Origin: Lentilactobacillus raoultii
GTDB lineage: Bacteria > Bacillota > Bacilli > Lactobacillales > Lactobacillaceae
Direction: 5' to 3'
NCBI RefSeq assembly: GCF_900411375.1
Contig: NZ_LS422998.1
Span: 49,525 to 113,524, forward strand
Length of the DNA stretch: 64,000 bases
Shown here: positions 16,670 through 25,263 of the stretch, in pieces
How the letters are laid out: each line of letters begins with the position of its first letter
How positions within the stretch are numbered: the first letter of the stretch is position 1
Program-made: the position numbers and the translations under genes
The notes under the pieces: generated by a model
What the model saw: only the letters and a program-made list of their open reading frames with translations
Database searches by the model: none
Told to the model about the DNA's origin: nothing

Positions 16670-17698
16670 CTAATTGTTTTTAGCCGTTGATTGATGGCGG
16701 CCTTTAAAAGCCATGCTGGGATTCATCATTTTATCGAGCATCGGATTATATTTCGGTGCACTTGAAGACATGTTGTAATGTTTACCCCAAAGAAAATTGG
16801 TGAGGGCCCGATCAACTGCCAGATTGTGGTTATGTAACGCACTGTGTTGGGCATTTGGGCCGGAAGTTTTGAAGACTTGGTAGTAGCTGATTCGGCCTTT
16901 GACCAAATATCCCAGTGACAGAGCGGATTCGTTGGTCACCACACCATCGGAATGGGAACCATCATTTAGATCACCGTAAATATTTAAAATTCTGACCTGA
17001 TGAGGGAGGTTCTCTTTTAGCTGATTAAGCATTTGGTATTCGGGATGAATGATCTTAGGTCGATTGTTTTTGAGCAGTCGGTTAGCGTTTGGTTGGTCAT
17101 CCCATAACTTTGCCAGTGGGCCGACAATCGGCTGATTTTGCTTACCGTTATTGATAATGCCGTTATAGGGGCCGGCAATCAGACAGAGTTTATTTGACCG
17201 TGGCAGATCCCGTCGATTACCGTTCATCATATTGTAGTAAACGGTGGCATAAGAACCCATCGAATGGCCGACAAAGTTCAATCGATTGATGTGGTATTTG
17301 GCCTTTAACAGTTTGCAAACTTTGGTCAGCCAACGGGCATATTGAAATTCGCCAGCCCGGTTATTATCCATGCGTAAGAAGATAATTGGATTTCTCATCC
17401 ATTTTTTGATAGTTCCGGTAACCTTGATTTTACCATTGGGCCGCACCCGAATGACCATTCGGCGTTGGGCGGCACCACTGGCTTCGGCGTCTGCGGCCAT
17501 TTTCCGTTCTGACCGAAGTGTGCCGGACCAGCCGTGAATGAACAGCGTGGGGATGTTTGAATTGATGTAGTTTTTTTGGGCAAGTCGCTCCTGCTCTTGG
17601 TGGTCATGCCAGATGAACAATCCAATGATGATAAAGATTAAACTGCCAATGACAAAGTAGCCGATTCGCCACATTTTGCTGTGCCGAGTAATAATCAT
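16670..17698 (-). CDS. Membrane-anchored alpha/beta hydrolase, DUF915 type
   Basis: The 342-residue product has one N-terminal membrane helix (about residues 10-32), then TLFIHGWSGT, a NFVGHSMGSYA nucleophile elbow with Ser, and a later SDGVV / NAQHS histidine region. DUF915-type lactobacillus hydrolases look the same: a short anchor plus an extracytoplasmic serine hydrolase. Some are described as exported esterases or lipases; the substrate here is unknown. The ribosome site AGGGAA supports ATG 17698; an in-frame TTG six bases upstream is too close to it. Confidence 0.75.
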   Translation of the reverse strand: MIITRHSKMWRIGYFVIGSLIFIIIGLFIWHDHQEQERLAQKNYINSNIPTLFIHGWSGTLRSERKMAADAEASGAAQRRMVIRVRPNGKIKVTGTIKKWMRNPIIFLRMDNNRAGEFQYARWLTKVCKLLKAKYHINRLNFVGHSMGSYATVYYNMMNGNRRDLPRSNKLCLIAGPYNGIINNGKQNQPIVGPLAKLWDDQPNANRLLKNNRPKIIHPEYQMLNQLKENLPHQVRILNIYGDLNDGSHSDGVVTNESALSLGYLVKGRISYYQVFKTSGPNAQHSALHNHNLAVDRALTNFLWGKHYNMSSSAPKYNPMLDKMMNPSMAFKGRHQSTAKNN

Positions 17699-17897
17699 GG
17701 TCAATTCCCTGCTTCACTGAGATTTATTTGTGTTGCCAAAAAGGTTACACAAGTAAAATTGTACCATGAAAAAACCAGTTTCACACCGTTAAAAAAGGTA
17801 TTTGAACGGATTTACCAAATTTTTTAGAGGCCCGAAAAATGAAAGAATGAGTTAGCAGTAATGTCGTCGAAAGCAATTCTGATTAAGGATAGCAACG

Positions 17898-19304
17898 TTA
17901 CCGAGACTTGCTTGATGACTGACGGGTCTCACCGAGGAAATCATCCGGGGCTGGTTTGGCATGACGACTGGTTAAAAAGCCAATCACACCCAGGATCATC
18001 CAGATGCCCAAAACAACGTATTCGTAAGGCCAAACCAGTGAGATCGGAGTGCCTGGGATAAGCGTTAGGGCGGCAACACTAAAGGCAAATAAGCCGCCAA
18101 TCGCTGGGAAAATCGGGTGCTTAACATGGAAACCAGCTTTTAATTCGGGATGGGCGCGTCGAATTTTGAAGAGACTTAGCGCGTTAAACGACCATGCGAG
18201 CGCAATTAAGAAACCACCAATATCCAGAAAATAGATCAGAGCGCCCTTGCCCAACCAACCGATTCCCAGTACCAGCACTAGAACCAACCAGAGAGCGTTG
18301 GTTGGTGTGCCGTATTTAGGATGGACTTTTGCTAATCCAGCTGGCAACATTCGTCCACGAGCTAAAGCAAAAATCAAGCGTGGGGTGGCCGCAAACAAAG
18401 TTAAGAAGCTGGTGGCCAACCCTAAGAAAGAGATAATAAACGCAAAAGTTCCCAAGAGTGGAAAACCGGCCGCTTTAAAAGCATCAATTGTCCCCATCGT
18501 CAGAGTCGCTGTTTGTTTCCAAGGAAAGATTAACGCTGATGACATCAGCACCAGAATGTAGTAGCCGGCTGCAATCACGATTGAAAAAACCACCACTTTA
18601 CCGATCAAACGTTTATTGAGATGTGCTTCCTCGGCCATAATGGCCACGGATTCCCAGCCGGTTAAAAAGGTCATGGCCGGCAACACAAATCGGATGGTCG
18701 ACGAAAGACTGTTTTGATGTGAATAGAAAGCCGGCCAAAAATGATCAAGTTGTCCCTGTGTAAACCCAACGATGACTAACGTGGCGCCTAAGATGAGCAG
18801 CCCCATTAAAAGCACAAGTTGAACGTTGCCGGTCAATCTGGCGCCGAAGTAGTTAATCCCGAATACCAGCAACGTAATGCTGACGCCAATTATTAGTTCC
18901 CAAAAGTGAACCTTGACGCCCGCAAACGAGTAGGCGGGACCGGTTGCAATTTCTGGAAACAGGTACGCAATCAAAAGACTGGAAGCGGTCACAAAAAAGG
19001 CCAGAATACTTAAGTAAGCGCCGATCAATGCCCAACCGGCAAACAAGGCGCCGCGTTTACCAAAGGCGGCATAGGCGTAAACCACTTCGCCACCCGATTT
19101 AGTAAAAATTGTTGAAAGTTCGGCAAAGGACAGGGAAACCATGACGGCTAAGATCGCCGCAATGATCAGGCCAAAGATTTCCCCACCGGCACCATAGGCC
19201 TTGAAAAATTGACTGTTCGTGTAGATCCAGCTGCTGCCGATCACCCCACCGGCGCCAAGTGAAATCAGTCCACCAAATCCAATAGTTCTTTTGAGTTTTG
19301 TCAT
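17898..19304 (-). CDS. APC-superfamily amino-acid permease
   Basis: The 468-residue protein has about 12 helices, the APC start motif ISLGAGGVIGSSW, and a conserved GWESVAIMAEEAHLNK region. It differs from the AAT-type permeases at 13803 and 56701 and is nearer to the YfnA/glutamate-GABA-like branch, but its substrate cannot be assigned. GGAGGG precedes ATG 19304. It shares orientation with the glycerate kinase gene upstream but is 143 bases away. Confidence 0.8.
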   Translation of the reverse strand: MTKLKRTIGFGGLISLGAGGVIGSSWIYTNSQFFKAYGAGGEIFGLIIAAILAVMVSLSFAELSTIFTKSGGEVVYAYAAFGKRGALFAGWALIGAYLSILAFFVTASSLLIAYLFPEIATGPAYSFAGVKVHFWELIIGVSITLLVFGINYFGARLTGNVQLVLLMGLLILGATLVIVGFTQGQLDHFWPAFYSHQNSLSSTIRFVLPAMTFLTGWESVAIMAEEAHLNKRLIGKVVVFSIVIAAGYYILVLMSSALIFPWKQTATLTMGTIDAFKAAGFPLLGTFAFIISFLGLATSFLTLFAATPRLIFALARGRMLPAGLAKVHPKYGTPTNALWLVLVLVLGIGWLGKGALIYFLDIGGFLIALAWSFNALSLFKIRRAHPELKAGFHVKHPIFPAIGGLFAFSVAALTLIPGTPISLVWPYEYVVLGIWMILGVIGFLTSRHAKPAPDDFLGETRQSSSKSR

Positions 19305-19446
19305 GATAACCCTCCGCTACAACGTGTCAGAAAATTAATGGTTAGCCACAACTAAAATTATATAATGGCGGCGCTAAAATTGCGTCGATCTTGGCTCGCT
19401 GATTCATTTCTTTAAGTATTGGCAGCAATTTTCAATGGCAATTTTC

Positions 19447-20601
19447 TTATAAATTGAATCGGGTTGTGGCTTTAATTAATCTGGCAATATTTTCAGCAGT
19501 TTGTGAAATATCATGGGAAGCGGATTCTAAAGCCTCTGGTAAGGTTTTGACGCCAGCAACACTGGTGAAAATCGCATCGATAGCATCGTCACCATAAAGC
19601 TGGTCAATTCCCTGGCCGACGTTACCAGCAATCACAATTACCGGCGCTTGAGGGGAAAATTTTTTAGCAGCTCGGGCAACGCCATAGGGTGTTTTGCCAA
19701 ACTTGGTTTGAAAATCAATGCCACCTTCTCCGGTAAAGACAAAGTCGGCTCCCAAAGCTTTTTCTTTGAAATCACTGTATTGAATGACCACGTCGACACC
19801 CCGCTGCATTTTAGCGTGGGTAAAGGCAAGCAGACCGGCCCCCAAACCACCAGCCGCTCCGGCTCCCGGATAATCAGCTATGGACTGGCCGGTGGTCTGG
19901 TGAAGTAAATTGGCATAATGAGTCAAGTTATGATCCAGTTGTTGGACCATTTTCGCAGTAGCCCCCTTTTGAGGGCCGAAAATAGTAGCAGCACCATTGG
20001 GACCGATGAGCGGGTTAGTCACGTCTGATGCAACCAGAATTTTTGTGTTGGCAATTCTGGCATCGAGCCGCGATAAATCGATTTGGGCCAATTGGTTGAG
20101 GTTGCCGCCACCAATCGGAATCTCTTGGCCGGCGTGATCCAGCAGTTGCACACCGATTGCTTGGGCCATCCCGGCACCGCCGTCAACAGTGGCGCTGCCG
20201 CCAATTCCTAAAATGATTTTTGAAACGCCATGGTCAAGGGCTTTTAGGATCAATTCACCAGTGCCGTAAGTGGTGGTTTTAAGTGGGTTGGCAGTTCGCT
20301 TGGTCACGTATTGAAGACCGCTGGCTTGGGCCATTTCAATCACGGCAGTTGGCTGATGACCCAGCAGGCCAAATTGAGCGGTGACCGGCTGCCCCAGTGG
20401 ACCGGTCACCGTTTCAGCAACCAGCTGGCCGTTGGTGGCGTCAACTAATGATTGAACGGTTCCCTCACCACCATCGGCCATTGGCACCAAGGTGTAATCG
20501 GCATCTGGGAAAATTCGCTTAATGCCAGTCGCCATAGCGTTGGCAGCTTCTTTGGCGGTTAAGCCGCCCTTAAATGAATCAGGTGCGATGACAAATTTCA
20601 T
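19447..20601 (-). CDS. glxK: Glycerate kinase
   Basis: The 384-residue protein starts MKFVIAPDSFKGGLTAKEAA, the hallmark of bacterial glycerate kinases of the GarK/GlxK family. It has further matches at PMADGGEGTVQSLV and GIGGSATVDGGAGMAQA, and the late GEGGIDFQTKFGKTP region. It phosphorylates D-glycerate to phosphoglycerate with ATP. GGAGG lies before ATG 20601; an in-frame TTG overlapping the ribosome site would add four residues. No other glycerate pathway gene is adjacent. Confidence 0.9.
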   Translation of the reverse strand: MKFVIAPDSFKGGLTAKEAANAMATGIKRIFPDADYTLVPMADGGEGTVQSLVDATNGQLVAETVTGPLGQPVTAQFGLLGHQPTAVIEMAQASGLQYVTKRTANPLKTTTYGTGELILKALDHGVSKIILGIGGSATVDGGAGMAQAIGVQLLDHAGQEIPIGGGNLNQLAQIDLSRLDARIANTKILVASDVTNPLIGPNGAATIFGPQKGATAKMVQQLDHNLTHYANLLHQTTGQSIADYPGAGAAGGLGAGLLAFTHAKMQRGVDVVIQYSDFKEKALGADFVFTGEGGIDFQTKFGKTPYGVARAAKKFSPQAPVIVIAGNVGQGIDQLYGDDAIDAIFTSVAGVKTLPEALESASHDISQTAENIARLIKATTRFNL

Positions 20602-20664
20602 GTTTTCCTCCAATCGGTTCTTAAAAACAAAAAATGCCTGGAATCATTTCTCCATGGCATTCAG

Positions 20665-21030
20665 TTAGTATTCACTTGTTTTAATCCCTAACCAAGCATT
20701 GATCACGCGCATCACGTTTTTTGGATTATTATAATCGGTTGGATGCTGATCAACCAATGTCTCAATGATCCCCGGCTCGTACTTCTCGACGATTCGCTTA
20801 GTGATGGTGACGTTATTCATCATTAAGTTTGCTAATTCAGCCGCGACATTAAAGCAGGCCAAACTGCGATTTGATGGGATTGATTCCACAGGCAATGGGG
20901 TCGAATGAACCATTTTACTGGTTTGATGATTTATCAAAATTCGCATGGATAGATTTTTAATTGCACTATCCTGATTGTCGGTCATAATTTGAATCAACTC
21001 ATTAATAATGCGTTGCTTTGTTTCGTTCAA
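20665..21030 (-). CDS. Unknown small protein, tandem paralogue pair (1)
   Basis: The 121-residue product is soluble, mainly helical and of unknown function. It is clearly paralogous to its neighbour at 21191-21544: both have an N-terminal xTKQxxxxELI segment, a (S/N)xSLAxFNVAxELA helix and a C-terminal DY(N/E)NP(K/R)NVxRVIN(A/T)WLGI block. The start is TTG 21030 behind AAGGAG at a spacing of 8, since the ATG nearby is out of frame. Both genes use TTG starts, which may keep expression low. Confidence 0.6.
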   Translation of the reverse strand: MNETKQRIINELIQIMTDNQDSAIKNLSMRILINHQTSKMVHSTPLPVESIPSNRSLACFNVAAELANLMMNNVTITKRIVEKYEPGIIETLVDQHPTDYNNPKNVMRVINAWLGIKTSEY

Positions 21031-21190
21031 TTCATAAGCTCCTTGGTGATTCTTAACTAAGCTTATGAAAATTCCCTTCGTTGATTAGTATTATAGTGAG
21101 TCAATCCAGCCATTGCAAGTTCAAAAAGCCGGTCACATCCCAGCACTGAAGTTTAAAAGCTATTTTTGAGATGTTTTGAAATGAAGCCGA

Positions 21191-21544
21191 TCAATCGTTT
21201 AATTCAGTGATTCCCAGCCAGGTATTAATGACTCTTTTAACGTTTCGAGGATTTTCGTAATCAACTTCGTGTTGTTTCGTTAACTCAAGAATAATCCCCG
21301 ATTGATACTGGGCCACAATGGCTGTCGCAGTGGGGTCATCATTCAGAATTCGTTTGGCCAACTCGGAAGCCACATTGAATTGAGCCAGGCTGGAATCAGA
21401 AGGGATTGGGCCATTTGCGAGGTTAGGGTGATAGGAAATTGGATCGTCGGGCTTTACCAATTTGATGCTGGCAATCGCTTTGTCACGGGTTGCATCCATT
21501 AATGAAATCAGTTCATCAAGGACGGTTTGTTTTGTATTGTGCAA
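21191..21544 (-). CDS. Unknown small protein, tandem paralogue pair (2)
   Basis: This 117-residue product is the paralogue of the gene at 20665. It keeps the SLAQFNVASELAKR helix and the ENPRNVKRVINTWLGI C-terminus, while the middle part has diverged. The start is TTG 21544 behind AAGGAG. The 160 bases between the pair hold no clear terminator, so they may share a transcript. Function is not recognised. Confidence 0.6.
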   Translation of the reverse strand: MHNTKQTVLDELISLMDATRDKAIASIKLVKPDDPISYHPNLANGPIPSDSSLAQFNVASELAKRILNDDPTATAIVAQYQSGIILELTKQHEVDYENPRNVKRVINTWLGITELND

Positions 21545-21853
21545 TCAAAAAACTCCTTATTTTTAGGTTGTGATTATGTTTGTGAAATTGGGGGAATCTT
21601 TTATTCATTAAATAATAGTTTAAGCGACGTTCGTGTCAAAGCTGTGAAGAATTTGTGAAGAAATTAAGGGAAATGTTTGAGTAATTTGTGAAAATCCCTT
21701 AATTACCCGGCCTAACTAATTTTGCGAATTTCTCAAAAATTGCGGTGCCTTTTATCGTATTTAAATTAATAGAGGGTGTGAATGAAAACGCCAGTTAAAG
21801 AAATCAAAAATTTAGAAACTACTCATGCATTAATGGTTTCGTGTATAGTTATA

Positions 21854-21892
21854 TTTACATAACTTTTACATTGATTTCGTTAAATATTTACA
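21854..21892 (+). promoter_or_regulatory. Pho-box-like array upstream of the PhnX-like gene
   Basis: Four 6-mers start at 21854, 21865, 21876 and 21887, exactly 11 bases apart: TTTACA, TTTACA, TTCGTT, TTTACA. This is the spacing and sequence of PhoP binding sites in Firmicutes (TT(A/C/T)ACA direct repeats). The array sits about 50-90 bases before the start codon. The rest of the 21545-21943 interval is AT-rich with nothing else I can name. Confidence 0.65.
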
Positions 21893-21943
21893 CATTATCT
21901 CTAAAATAAAAATATAAATAAGCAATTTAAAGGAGAACACGAC

Positions 21944-22732
21944 ATGATTCGAGCAGTGATATTTGATTGGGCAGGAACGACGATTGATTATGGCAATCAA
22001 GCACCAGCAATTGCCCTGCGAAAAACATTTAACCAATTTGGGATTGAGGTAAACTTGACTGATTTTAGTTGTGACGGGACTGACCCCCTGATTCAAATTA
22101 AACGCTTAATGGCAACCGAAAAGTGCCAAAAAGAATGGTACATAGCTCATCCTGATTTATCTTTGGAAACGGGAGTTGCGCAACTTAATCGATGGTTTAA
22201 CCGTAATATTCTGGAGATTCTGCCACAAATTGCCAAGGTTAAATCGGGGATGCCGGCACTGATTTCATATTTTCGGACTCAAGGCATCCGCTTTGCGACG
22301 ACCACCCATTATACTAGGGAAATGTTGACACAAATTTTGCCCCTGGCCAGTGAGCAGGGCTTTGATCCGGTTATTAATGTGACGGCCGATGAATTTAAAG
22401 ACGTTGCTTATTCAGGAGTTGAAATGATTAAGCAGGCAATGACCAAGCTCCGGATTCGAAATACCGAGTCAGTTATTAAAGTTGGCGATACACCGCGTGA
22501 TATTTTTGAAGGAAAGGCCGCCGGCGTTGTGACGATTGGAATGGTTGAAGGCAGTAGCTTGATTGGCCTGTCTCAATCGGAATTCAGTGCCTTGCCGTTT
22601 GCTCGTCGGAATTCGCTGAAAAATCAAGCAACCGCCGAACTGGAAAGAGCTGGCGCAGATTATGTAGTTGAAAATGCCAAGGATTTGATGAGATTGATTA
22701 AAGAGTTGGATACTGAAAAAGCAATTTCTTAA
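21944..22732 (+). CDS. PhnX-like HAD hydrolase lacking the Schiff-base lysine
   Basis: The 262-residue protein aligns end to end with phosphonoacetaldehyde hydrolase and with the PhnX half of the fusion at 30129. It keeps the HAD nucleophile motif FDWAGTT (Asp8), a TTTHYTREM motif II region and IKVGDTPRDI motif III. The cap lysine that forms the Schiff base in phosphonatase (Lys49 in the fusion, Lys53 in the B. cereus enzyme) is Pro48 here, and the GRP segment after motif II is replaced by VAYSG. So classic phosphonatase chemistry looks unlikely. It may have another phosphoester or phosphonate substrate. AAAGGAG precedes ATG 21944 and a terminator follows. Confidence 0.8.
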   Translation: MIRAVIFDWAGTTIDYGNQAPAIALRKTFNQFGIEVNLTDFSCDGTDPLIQIKRLMATEKCQKEWYIAHPDLSLETGVAQLNRWFNRNILEILPQIAKVKSGMPALISYFRTQGIRFATTTHYTREMLTQILPLASEQGFDPVINVTADEFKDVAYSGVEMIKQAMTKLRIRNTESVIKVGDTPRDIFEGKAAGVVTIGMVEGSSLIGLSQSEFSALPFARRNSLKNQATAELERAGADYVVENAKDLMRLIKELDTEKAIS

Positions 22733-22739
22733 AAGCATA

Positions 22740-22795
22740 AATGACCACCAATTTTCTCTTGCTGTTGGGGGATGGAAATTGGTGGTCATTTTTAT
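22740..22795 (+). terminator. Intrinsic terminator
   Basis: AATGACCACCAATTT pairs with GAAATTGGTGGTCATT around a loop and ends in T. It closes the PhnX-like gene. Confidence 0.8.
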
Positions 22796-22880
22796 TAGGC
22801 TGAGAATAAGCAAAAACGTTAACTGGAGTTGTTTGAAATCACTGTCTGGTTGATTGATAGGCTAAAAGCGGCATCACCAA

Positions 22881-22918
22881 AAAAGTCGGATCACCTTAAA
22901 TGGCATATCCGACTTTTA
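22881..22918. terminator. Intrinsic terminator, likely for the dehydrogenase gene
   Basis: AAAAGTCGGAT pairs perfectly with ATCCGACTTTT. It lies just past the stop of the minus-strand dehydrogenase gene and could act on both strands. Confidence 0.7.
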
Positions 22919-22929
22919 AGCTGAAAACA

Positions 22930-23880
22930 TTATTCTGCTTCGGCACTTTCCATCTCAGCTACAGTATCCTCAAAGCGGGTTCGAATGTAGTTGGCGGAAG
23001 TTTGGAGCTTTTGTTTTTCATCCTTTGTTAAATCAAGCTTTAATTGTTCAGCAATGCCTTCTCGTCCAACAATGGCCGGATAAGAAAGGTAGGTACCGTA
23101 TTCCTCGTGGTAATTGGAAACTGGAATTTCGGTTCGCGCATCACTGATGATGATGTTAGCTAAGCGAACGGCAGCTGAGGCAATGCCGTAGTTAGTGTAA
23201 CGTTTGCCATGAAAGACTGTGTAACCACCAGCCCGGGCAACTTCGTCAAGTTTAGCTAAATCAATTTGGCGTTCTGCGGCAACCTTGGTAATCGGCTGGC
23301 CTAAAACGCGGACTGTTGACCAGGCAGTAAACTGGGAATTACCATGTTCACCCAGATTGTAGCCGCCAACCGAGCGGGGATCAATTTGTAATTCGGCCGA
23401 CACGGCACGTCGCATTCTTGACGAATCCAAGAGCGTTCCGGTTCCCATCACCCGGTCCTTTGAAAAACCGGTGTAATGTTGATACATCATGGTAATCACG
23501 TCACACGGGTTGGTGATATTAACTAGGATTCCGTGAAAACCTGAGGCCTTTAACTTCCGACTCACGCTTTTGACGGCTTCTTTGGTGAATGGCAATTCAA
23601 TAAACCGGTCGTGTTCTTTATTGTCTTTTTGAAGGCCGATGTTGCCGACCGCGGAAATCACGACGTCAGCATCTGCTAAAGCATCGTAATCGTTGACTGT
23701 TAAATTTGTATGTACCGGTAAGTTGGCCATTGCATCCTCAAAATCAGTTGCGTCGGCGTTAACCTTCTTTTCATTTGTATCGATTAAGACTAATTCGTCC
23801 GCGAAACCTTCCGCAACTATGTAGTGAGCAACGGTTGAGCCAACGTGGCCCATCCCAATAACACCAATTTTTCTTGTCAT
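22930..23880 (-). CDS. L-2-hydroxyisocaproate dehydrogenase-type lactate/malate dehydrogenase
   Basis: The 316-residue enzyme has the N-terminal NAD site IGVIGMGHVGST, an Asp ending strand two (LVLIDTNE), catalytic Arg/Asp region GTGTLLDSSRMRRAV and the active histidine motif NLGEHGNSQF. The substrate loop (GLQKDNKEHDRF) is longer and different from lactate dehydrogenase and matches the L-HicDH of Weissella confusa that I recall. Such enzymes reduce branched 2-oxo acids such as 2-oxoisocaproate, the leucine-derived keto acid. GAGGTG supports ATG 23880; an in-frame GTG upstream overlaps it. Substrate range is inferred. Confidence 0.85.
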   Translation of the reverse strand: MTRKIGVIGMGHVGSTVAHYIVAEGFADELVLIDTNEKKVNADATDFEDAMANLPVHTNLTVNDYDALADADVVISAVGNIGLQKDNKEHDRFIELPFTKEAVKSVSRKLKASGFHGILVNITNPCDVITMMYQHYTGFSKDRVMGTGTLLDSSRMRRAVSAELQIDPRSVGGYNLGEHGNSQFTAWSTVRVLGQPITKVAAERQIDLAKLDEVARAGGYTVFHGKRYTNYGIASAAVRLANIIISDARTEIPVSNYHEEYGTYLSYPAIVGREGIAEQLKLDLTKDEKQKLQTSANYIRTRFEDTVAEMESAEAE

Positions 23881-24093
23881 AATGGACACCTCTTAAAATA
23901 TAATATTTAAAACTGTTACTTGAGTATAACACCAATTCTCATCATTTTAAAAGGGTTATTTAATCTTATGAGGACGATTGTCAAAAGTTAATGTTGAAAT
24001 TGTCGGCCAAAGAAGTAAAAATGCTTTCCTTTCCCAGTAAATTATGACTATAATTAAGTAATAAGGTAAACGTGATGAAGGGACTGCAGGGCA

Positions 24094-24414
24094 ATGGATA
24101 ATTTATTCGATGTATTAAAAATGGTGAGTTTTAACCATTTGGGGTTTGACGCTTCACAAGTCGTTATTACTGACGTAGCGGGGAAGCCAAATAGTTTACT
24201 AACAGATCTTTTCCGAGATGTGGTCAATAAGATTAATTTATTTATTGATTTGGGCGCCGCTCATGATGCCGGTGACGTCTTGGCATCTTTGCAAGCGCAC
24301 ACACCATTGCCTGATGATGTTTTGGAAGAATATGGTAAGATTTTAAGAGAACCATTAGTGGGCATTAATTTTGCGCCACAAAAGGGGCAAATGGAACTTT
24401 TGGTTAACGGATAG
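24094..24414 (+). CDS. Hypothetical soluble protein
   Basis: The 106-residue acidic product (MDNLFDVLKMVSFNHLGFD...) has no signal peptide, membrane helix or motif I recognise. It is predicted mostly helical with a proline-rich bend (HTPLPDDV). Its TAG stop overlaps the first base of a structured repeat (AGTGAGCGGA), so the repeat has inserted at or grown into the gene end. The upstream ribosome site is poorly defined (AAGGGA about 14 bases before ATG). Function unknown. Confidence 0.5.
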   Translation: MDNLFDVLKMVSFNHLGFDASQVVITDVAGKPNSLLTDLFRDVVNKINLFIDLGAAHDAGDVLASLQAHTPLPDDVLEEYGKILREPLVGINFAPQKGQMELLVNG

Positions 24415-24532
24415 TGAGCGGAGTCCGGCGGTTAGATTCCGGAATGTAAGGCGTCAATCTGGGAAATCCCGTTTTTGGATTTTTCAGATTGATCCCTTAC
24501 ATGTAGGAGTCTGCCGGGTGTAGCTGTCCTAA
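24413..24532 (+). repeat. Structured intergenic repeat, copy 5
   Basis: Same family as at 7721-8215. Base arm TCCGGC pairs with GCCGGG, distal arm TCAATCTG with CAGATTGA and TGTAAGG with CCTTACA. It starts inside the stop codon of the 24094 gene. Confidence 0.85.
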
Positions 24533-24534
24533 AA

Positions 24535-24580
24535 AGTGAGCGGACACAAACGGTTAATCTACGGAGACTAAGGCGTCAAA
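24535..24580 (+). repeat. Structured intergenic repeat, truncated copy 6
   Basis: Only the 5' half is present (AGTGAGCGGACACAAACGG through TAAGGCGTCAAATG). The 3' half is lost, so the hairpin cannot form. Confidence 0.7.
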
Positions 24581-24622
24581 TGAAGCAACCGTTTTAATAA
24601 ACCAAATAAAGTATGATGTAAT

Positions 24623-24678
24623 AAAAAAGACTGAAGTCAATTCTTAGAAAAACTTTGAATTGGGTTCAGTCTTTTTTG
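24623..24678. terminator. Bidirectional intrinsic terminator
   Basis: AAAAAAGACTGAA..CAATTC pairs with GAATTGGGTTCAGTCTTTTTT. It lies between the 24094 gene/repeat and the converging pdxST operon. Confidence 0.8.
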
Positions 24679-24702
24679 TTGTCCGGTTATTAGATTGCTG
24701 AA

Positions 24703-25248
24703 TTAGTGAACAAAGTGATCGATAAAGTATTCATGCAGCCGGACGTCGCCGGTCAACTCGGGATGAAAGGCGGTTGCCAACACGTGATCTTTGGCAACGG
24801 CCACGACCTTGTCCTCAATTGACGCAAGTACCTTGACGTTGTCCGCGACATTTTTTAAATAGGGTGCCCGAATAAAGACAGCGTGAAAAGGCTTGGCTAA
24901 TGCTTTAAAAGTCAGGTCAGCTTCAAAGCTTTGCTGCTGACGGCCAAAACCATTTCGAACCACGGTGGCGGGTAACATATCAAAGGAATCCGGTTGTGAC
25001 AAGAGAACCATCCCGGCACAGGTTCCAAAGGTCGGCAATCCGTCTTGAATGAGTTGTTTGATGGCCGGGAAAAGATGATTGTAGGCCATTAATTTTTTGA
25101 TAGCCGTACTTTCACCACCAGGGATGATCAGGCCGTCGATCCCGTTTAAGTCGTCTCGATTAAGAATCGGCTTACTCTTAACACCAATTTGATTTAAAAC
25201 ATGGGCGTGTTCGCTGATGGCACCTTGTAAGGATAAAACGCCAATCAT
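24703..25248 (-). CDS. pdxT: Pyridoxal 5'-phosphate synthase glutaminase subunit
   Basis: The 181-residue protein has the PdxT signature from its first residues (MIGVLSLQGAISEH), the GGES turn (LIIPGGESTAI), the FGTCAGMVLL nucleophile cysteine and the FHPELTGD His/Glu pair. It hydrolyses glutamine and channels ammonia to PdxS in the DXP-independent PLP route. It follows pdxS by 15 bases with AAGGAGG as its ribosome site. PLP is also the cofactor of the PhnW transaminase nearby. Confidence 0.96.
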   Translation of the reverse strand: MIGVLSLQGAISEHAHVLNQIGVKSKPILNRDDLNGIDGLIIPGGESTAIKKLMAYNHLFPAIKQLIQDGLPTFGTCAGMVLLSQPDSFDMLPATVVRNGFGRQQQSFEADLTFKALAKPFHAVFIRAPYLKNVADNVKVLASIEDKVVAVAKDHVLATAFHPELTGDVRLHEYFIDHFVH

Positions 25249-25263
25249 GGCTTCGACCTCCTT

